Shown here piece after piece: positions 6,466 to 12,716 of a DNA stretch of 12,716 nt (positions are counted from its first letter, which is position 1; the number at the start of each line of letters is the position of its first letter). Below the pieces are notes generated by a model. That model was not told the origin of the DNA. It did no database searches and saw nothing but the letters and a program-made list of their open reading frames with translations. Both the position numbers and the translations under genes were made by a program. The DNA is from Afipia sp. (GTDB lineage Bacteria; Pseudomonadota; Alphaproteobacteria; Rhizobiales; Xanthobacteraceae). The stretch covers positions 1 through 12,716 of the forward strand of contig JAGVII010000656.1 of NCBI GenBank assembly GCA_020056155.1, read 5' to 3'.

Positions 6466-6828
6466 TCAGTAGACCTTCGCGCCGGGCGCGACGATGTCAC
6501 GGCCCGCATCATCCCTGCGCGGCGACAGCAGAATGACTTTTCCGTCGGCGTCCGGCGCGCCGAGGATCAGCACCTCGGACATGAAACCCGCGATGTTGCG
6601 CGGGGGAAAATTGCAGACGCAGACGACCAGCGAGCCGACAAGCTGTTCCGCCGTGTAGTTGGTGATCTGCGCGCTCGACCATTTCTCGCCGAGGTCGCCG
6701 AGATCGACCCGCACTTTCCAAGACGGATTGCGCGCCTTTGGAAACGGCTGAACTTCGGCAACGCGTCCGACGCGGAGCTCGACCTTGGCGAAGTCGTCAT
6801 AGGTGATGGGGGAGGAGGTCACATTCAT
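6466..6828 (-). CDS. csaA: CsaA-type tRNA-binding-domain protein
   Basis: A 120-residue protein formed almost wholly of one tRNA-binding (EMAP/Trbp111-like OB-fold) domain. Visible family sequence: DDFAKVELRVGRVAEVQPFP, then ARNPSWKVRVDLG, SSAQITNY, LVGSLVVCVCNFPPRNIAGF, and MSEVLILGAPDADGKVILLSP. Bacillus CsaA is described as a secretion-related chaperone; a role in binding structured RNA is also proposed for this fold, so the cellular function is open. The start was set at MNVTSSPITY because the domain begins there. The frame extends upstream (Met codons at 6837 and 6936) but that part is unlike the family. No Shine-Dalgarno is obvious. Confidence 0.88.
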   Translation of the reverse strand: MNVTSSPITYDDFAKVELRVGRVAEVQPFPKARNPSWKVRVDLGDLGEKWSSAQITNYTAEQLVGSLVVCVCNFPPRNIAGFMSEVLILGAPDADGKVILLSPRRDDAGRDIVAPGAKVY

Positions 6829-7023
6829 CGATTGCATTCGTGCATTGGCGGAGGTGATGCGTCGCCATCTGTAAAGCGGCAGAGGGAACATCACTGCGTT
6901 ACCACAACATCTGGTTGTTGAGATGAGACAATCCACGCGAGCAAGGTTGCCCTGCCTGTTCGCGGCGTCATCGACGTTCGGGATGGACAGGATCGCTTGC
7001 GGTGCTAGTATATTTTCGCTCCC

Positions 7024-7126
7024 GACGGGACAAAGGACTGCTGTCCTTACGCAGCGACAGCATGATCACTTCAAGACGTCCCGTCCGGCGCACCGAGATT
7101 TCTCGGAGAAGCCCGCGATGACGCGG
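7024..7126. repeat. Cluster of short inverted repeats
   Basis: An outer pair GACGGGAC (7024-7031) / GTCCCGTC (7078-7085) encloses a small hairpin AGGAC/GTCCT near 7034-7048. Two more hairpins follow: CCGAGA/TCTCGG (7093-7106) and CCGCG/CGCGG (7113-7126). No coding or known RNA family is recognised. It may be a structured transcript or a decayed repeat. Confidence 0.35.
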
Positions 7127-7208
7127 CGCGAGTTTGAAGACGCAAGTTACTAACGTGGCGACCAACGTCGGCGGCGTAATTTGTGATGTGTGGTTGGCGC
7201 ACCTTCGG

Positions 7209-7245
7209 CAGCACATCGCCTTAAGAACAGCACATCGCCTTAAGA
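7209..7245. repeat. 18-base tandem duplication
   Basis: The 18-mer CAGCACATCGCCTTAAGA occurs at 7209-7226 and again, identical, at 7228-7245, separated by one A. It is likely a recent slippage or recombination product in non-coding DNA. Confidence 0.85.
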
Positions 7246-7291
7246 TCTGACTCAAAATGCAGCCAATGAAATTAGGGTCTTCCGCCAAACT

Positions 7292-7381
7292 CGTCATGCC
7301 CGGCCTTGTGCCGGGCATCCACGCCTTGGCCCCGGCATCGCAAGAAAGACGTGGATGGCCGGGACAAGCCCGGCCATGACG
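7292..7381. repeat. 90-base nested palindromic intergenic element
   Basis: Two 32-base arms (7292-7323, 7350-7381) are inverted repeats of each other at 28 of 32 bases. Each arm is also its own hairpin: GCCCGGC-CTTGT-GCCGGGC (7298-7316) and GGCCGGG-ACAAG-CCCGGCC (7357-7375). The outer parts (CGTCAT/ATGACG and ATCCACG/CGTGGAT) pair with each other. The four arm differences are exactly two compensatory base-pair swaps within each hairpin, so pairing is kept. Short palindromes of this sort are very common between genes in Bradyrhizobium relatives. Confidence 0.85.
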
Positions 7382-7538
7382 AAAAAATGACTCGTTTTTC
7401 AACTGTTACAGAATGAAAAAGCTGGCTGCGTTTTCAGTCAGGTTCTTTGGAAACTGCGGCACCACGAGCACGCGCCCCGCGCACACGTCGATTTTTGGTG
7501 ACGGCCTGGCGAGGTCATCGCGGCTGATGTGAGACGGC

Positions 7539-7904
7539 TCAGCCCTTGGCTTTCCCGGTCGCCTTTTTAGCCTCCTTCTTGGAGGCTTTTTTCGCGGCCT
7601 TCTTCGTCGGTTTGGCGGATGCGACGGCCTTCCTGGCGGCGGCCGTATCGATCGCCTGCCGGATGGAGCGCGCGTAGCTGTAGGCGGCGTTGTCCGCGGA
7701 CATCTGCAGCCGCTTCACCGTGGCGGTGCCGATCTCAAGAATGTCTTTCGCAAGCTGCTGCTGATGCCGCTTGCTCTCCGCATCCTTCGCCTTGGCGGCG
7801 AGAGCGATGGCGCGGTCCCGCCGCTTCTTCACGGCTGCGGTCAGAGCCTTGGTCTGCTGCTTCGCAAGCTGCCGGATGAGCGCATCGAGATCGGCGTCGG
7901 CCAT
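7539..7904 (-). CDS. Basic protein with a Lys/Ala-rich tail, probable nucleic-acid binder
   Basis: A 121-residue protein. Residues 1-90 are highly charged and helical (MADADLDALIRQLAKQQTKA onward), and residues 91-121 are a Lys/Ala repeat (AKPTKKAAKKASKKEAKKAT). Such tails resemble the C-termini of histone-H1-like and AlgP-type bacterial proteins and usually bind DNA or RNA electrostatically. The start at 7904 was chosen because GGGGGA lies about eight bases before it; an in-frame ATG at 7925 is upstream of that site. It sits directly downstream of uvrB on the same strand with a 78-base gap, so it may be cotranscribed or have its own promoter. No specific family is recognised. Confidence 0.78.
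   Translation of the reverse strand: MADADLDALIRQLAKQQTKALTAAVKKRRDRAIALAAKAKDAESKRHQQQLAKDILEIGTATVKRLQMSADNAAYSYARSIRQAIDTAAARKAVASAKPTKKAAKKASKKEAKKATGKAKG
7569..7592 (+). terminator. Terminator-like hairpin antisense to the Lys-rich tail
   Basis: AGCCTCC (7569-7575), loop TTCTT, GGAGGCT (7581-7587), running into six T residues (7587-7592) on the plus strand. It has the full form of an intrinsic terminator but lies inside the minus-strand gene, built from its Ala and Lys codons. It may be chance from codon use, or may stop antisense transcripts. Confidence 0.35.
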
Positions 7905-7982
7905 TGAGTTAATCCCCCAGGTCACGTGCAGAAAATCTGCTGATGACCTAGCAGGTGCTGTGGGGGCTTTGCAAATATGCGC

Positions 7983-11006
<3,024 letters not shown>

Positions 11007-11063
11007 GGCCGGAATATGGGGCGCGAAGCGTGGAGAGAAAAGGGCATTTTCTTCGCCGCCGGT

Positions 11064-11141
11064 CTAGTGGAGTGGATTTGACATTCGCGCTCCCCCAGCC
11101 GCAGGTTCTTACCGCGAATGTCAAATCCTGAACTCCACTAG
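11064..11141 (-). repeat. 78-base hairpin element, CTAGTGG-ended family, copy 1
   Basis: Stem 1 CTAGTGGAG (11064-11072) / CTCCACTAG (11133-11141) and stem 2 GGATTTGACATTCGCG (11074-11089) / its exact complement (11113-11128) give 25 perfect base pairs. An asymmetric bulge of one base faces four, and the loop is 23 bases. The bulge asymmetry shows it lies in the opposite orientation to copy 2. Confidence 0.88.
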
Positions 11142-11154
11142 CAACTTATAATTG

Positions 11155-11230
11155 CTAGTGGTCCTTCGATTCTAACATTCGCGAGGGCCCCCGCCGAAAT
11201 GGGAGACGAATGTTAGAATCGGACCACTAG
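11155..11230 (+). repeat. 76-base hairpin element, CTAGTGG-ended family, copy 2
   Basis: Stem 1 CTAGTGGTCC (11155-11164) / GGACCACTAG (11221-11230) and stem 2 ATTCTAACATTCG (11169-11181) / CGAATGTTAGAAT (11207-11219), with a four-versus-one bulge and a 25-base loop. It shares ends, the CATTCGCG core and bulge position with copy 1, while the stem sequences differ in a pairing-preserving way. Confidence 0.88.
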
Positions 11231-11324
11231 GGAAGTTTGCGATGAAACTTACGCGTTTGTCCTGATAGGCTGGAACCAACGCGTGGCGGACGCCGATGAC
11301 CACGCGGCAGTCCGGGAGTGTCTC

Positions 11325-12716
11325 ATGACGCCATCGCGTATCTGGCCGGCGCGTATCGCCGGTCTGCTCGCCGCCGCCCTGTTTACCGCCGCGCCGCTTT
11401 CATCTTCATATGCCCAATCGAAGGATGCCGAACCGGCCAGCAGGGCGGTCAATGACAGCTTCCTCAAGACACTGCCATTTAATGACCGCGCGGACTTCGA
11501 GGATGCCCGGCGCGGCTTCATCGCGACGCTGCCGGACGGCATCATTCCCGGTCCGACCGGCAAACCGGCGTTCAACACCAGGCAATATGAATTCCTGAAG
11601 ACCGATCAGGTGCCTGCGACGGTCAATCCCAGCCTGTGGCGACAGGCCCAACTCAACGCCATCAACGGCCTCTTCAAGGTCACCGAGCGTGTTTACCAGG
11701 TGCGCGGGCTCGATCTCGCCAATCTCACCATCATCGAGGGTGACAACGGCCTCATTCTGATCGACCCGTTGCTGTCCAACGAGACGGCGAAGGCCGCGCT
11801 CGATCTCTATTTGAAGAACCGGCCAGCAAAACCGGTCGTGGCGGTGATTTACACCCACAGCCACGCCGATCACTTCGGCGGTGCCAAAGGCGTCATTACG
11901 GAAGATGACGCAAGGCAGGGCAAGGTCAAGGTGATCGCGCCGGACGGATTCATGGAACATGCCGTGGCGGAGAACGTCATCGCCGGCAACGCGATGTCGC
12001 GCCGCGCGCAGTATCAGTTCGGCAGCGCGCTGCCGGTCGGCGACCGCGCGCAGATCGATACGGGTCTGGGCAAGGCGCTGGCGCTGGGCTCGATTTCGCT
12101 GATTCCGCCGAACGATGTGATCAAGCAGTCCTATGAGACGCGCACCATCGACGGCGTCGAGATCGAGTTTCATCTGGTGCCGGGCTCGGAAGCCCCAAGC
12201 GAGATGATCATGTATTTCCCGCAGTTCAGATTGCTGAATATGGCGGAGGACGCCACCCACAACATGCACAATCTCTACACGCTGCGCGGCGCGGAGATTC
12301 GCGACGGCCGTCTCTGGTCGAAATATATCGGCGAGGCGATCGATCGCTACGGCGACAGGACCGACGCGGTGATCGCGCAGCATCACTGGCCGGTCTGGGG
12401 CAATGCGCGCATTGTCGCGTTCCTGAAAAAGCAGCGCGATCTCTACAAGTTCATCCACGACCAGACCGTGCGGCTGCTCAACCACGGCCTGACATCGACC
12501 GAAATCGCCGAGCGGCTGAAGCTGCCGCCGTCGCTGGCGAACGACTGGGCCGCGCGCGGCTACTACGGCACGCTGAGCCACAACGCCAAGGCGGTTTATC
12601 AGTTCTATCTCGGCTGGTACGACGCCAATCCCGCCGATCTCAATCCGCTGCCGCGCACGGAGTATGCGAAGAAGCAGGTCGAATACATGGGCGGCGCGGA
12701 GGCGGCGATCAAACGC
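11325..12716 (+). CDS. Exported SdsA1-type alkylsulfatase (class B, metallo-beta-lactamase fold), partial at the 3' end
   Basis: The frame is open to the window edge (464 codons); the family is usually about 650 residues, so the C-terminal part is outside. Enzymes of this type hydrolyse primary alkyl sulfates such as SDS to alcohol and sulfate using two zinc ions. A Sec signal (MTPSRIWPAR, hydrophobic LLAAALF..., cut after SSSYA at 30) indicates periplasmic export. Zinc ligands are visible: H178, H180, D182, H183 in THSHADHFGG, E289 in GSEAPSE, E308 in MAEDATHNMHN, and H353 in AQHHWPVWG. These sit at a constant offset of nine from the Pseudomonas SdsA1 ligands as I recall them. GGGAG eight bases before the ATG supports the start. 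It is divergent from uvrB. Confidence 0.92.
   Translation, partial: MTPSRIWPARIAGLLAAALFTAAPLSSSYAQSKDAEPASRAVNDSFLKTLPFNDRADFEDARRGFIATLPDGIIPGPTGKPAFNTRQYEFLKTDQVPATVNPSLWRQAQLNAINGLFKVTERVYQVRGLDLANLTIIEGDNGLILIDPLLSNETAKAALDLYLKNRPAKPVVAVIYTHSHADHFGGAKGVITEDDARQGKVKVIAPDGFMEHAVAENVIAGNAMSRRAQYQFGSALPVGDRAQIDTGLGKALALGSISLIPPNDVIKQSYETRTIDGVEIEFHLVPGSEAPSEMIMYFPQFRLLNMAEDATHNMHNLYTLRGAEIRDGRLWSKYIGEAIDRYGDRTDAVIAQHHWPVWGNARIVAFLKKQRDLYKFIHDQTVRLLNHGLTSTEIAERLKLPPSLANDWAARGYYGTLSHNAKAVYQFYLGWYDANPADLNPLPRTEYAKKQVEYMGGAEAAIKR

Larger units (their letters stand above)
6829..7538. other. 710-base gene-free region with several repeats
   Basis: No credible gene is seen. Contents in order: a cluster of short hairpins (7024-7126), an 18-base tandem duplication (7209-7245), and a 90-base nested palindromic element (7292-7381). 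The stretch 7382-7538 shows nothing recognisable. Open frames through the region are low-complexity or translate the palindrome (RHGRACPGHPR-type sequence, typical of repeat readthrough in this bacterial group). Confidence 0.6.
11007..11324. other. Divergent intergenic region between uvrB and the alkylsulfatase gene
   Basis: This 318-base region must hold the promoters of both divergent genes. It is dominated by two hairpin elements (11064-11141, 11155-11230) joined by a smaller inverted repeat, CTAGCAA (11138-11144) / TTGCTAG (11152-11158). No alphaproteobacterial LexA box of the GTTC-N7-GTTC form was found. The stretch 11231-11310 shows nothing recognisable. Confidence 0.5.

Noticed and set aside
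6968..7402. 144-codon minus-strand open frame across the palindromic element
   Set aside because: Its start translates the palindrome itself and the rest has no protein-like pattern; this is readthrough of repeat DNA.
11007..11324. LexA (SOS) operator for uvrB
   Set aside because: No GTTC-N7-GTTC direct repeat was found; the closest, GTTC at 11105 followed seven bases later by GAAT, does not fit.
11406..12581. Minus-strand open frame (391 codons) opposite the alkylsulfatase
   Set aside because: Same kind of antisense shadow; the plus strand carries all the expected zinc ligands.

Overview
The window looks like chromosomal DNA from an alphaproteobacterium of the Bradyrhizobium / Rhodopseudomonas / Nitrobacter / Afipia group. 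This is inferred from several things: high GC with strong G/C preference at codon third positions, proteins typical of that group (a UvrB with a long N-terminal arm beginning MAKNP, paired MaoC-like dehydratases, a small hydrophilic QNID/KQNT protein), and abundant short GC-rich palindromic repeats. No tRNA, rRNA, CRISPR array, transposase or phage gene was seen.

Layout. (1) 93-1044 (+): two adjacent MaoC-like hot-dog dehydratases in a likely operon, both with the catalytic D-x4-H pair. (2) 1186-2697 (-): a helical hypothetical protein and a secreted, beta-rich, probably envelope-located protein, with a terminator below the first gene. (3) 2903-4670: two related SnoaL/NTF2-like proteins (-) on either side of a two-helix membrane protein (-) and the orphan C-terminal end of a serine hydrolase gene (+). 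(4) 4671-6438: a regulatory stretch with a possible 55-residue ORF, then a 59-residue hydrophilic protein (+) behind a good Shine-Dalgarno and a possible general-stress (EcfG-type) promoter, then 6-phosphofructokinase (+). (5) 6466-6828 (-): a CsaA-type tRNA-binding-fold protein, convergent with pfkA. (6) 6829-7538: gene-free, with a hairpin cluster, an 18-base tandem duplication and a 90-base nested palindromic element. (7) 7539-7904 (-): a basic protein with a Lys/Ala tail. (8) 7983-11006 (-): a very large UvrB (1007 residues against about 670 in E. coli) whose extensions contain in-frame palindromic repeats. (9) 11007-11324: divergent intergenic region with two large hairpin elements of one family in opposite orientation. 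(10) 11325 to the window end (+): an exported SdsA1-type alkylsulfatase, cut by the window edge.

The genes do not form one pathway; this is mostly housekeeping and accessory chromosome. No convincing new multi-gene system was found. The most unusual content is repeat biology: palindromic elements inside the reading frame of an essential-type DNA repair gene at both ends of the protein, one of them bracketed by a nine-codon duplication whose two copies differ almost only at wobble positions; and two structurally conserved hairpin elements upstream of uvrB. The other points worth following are Asn at the Asp-103 position of phosphofructokinase and the hydrolase remnant lying between the SnoaL paralogs.
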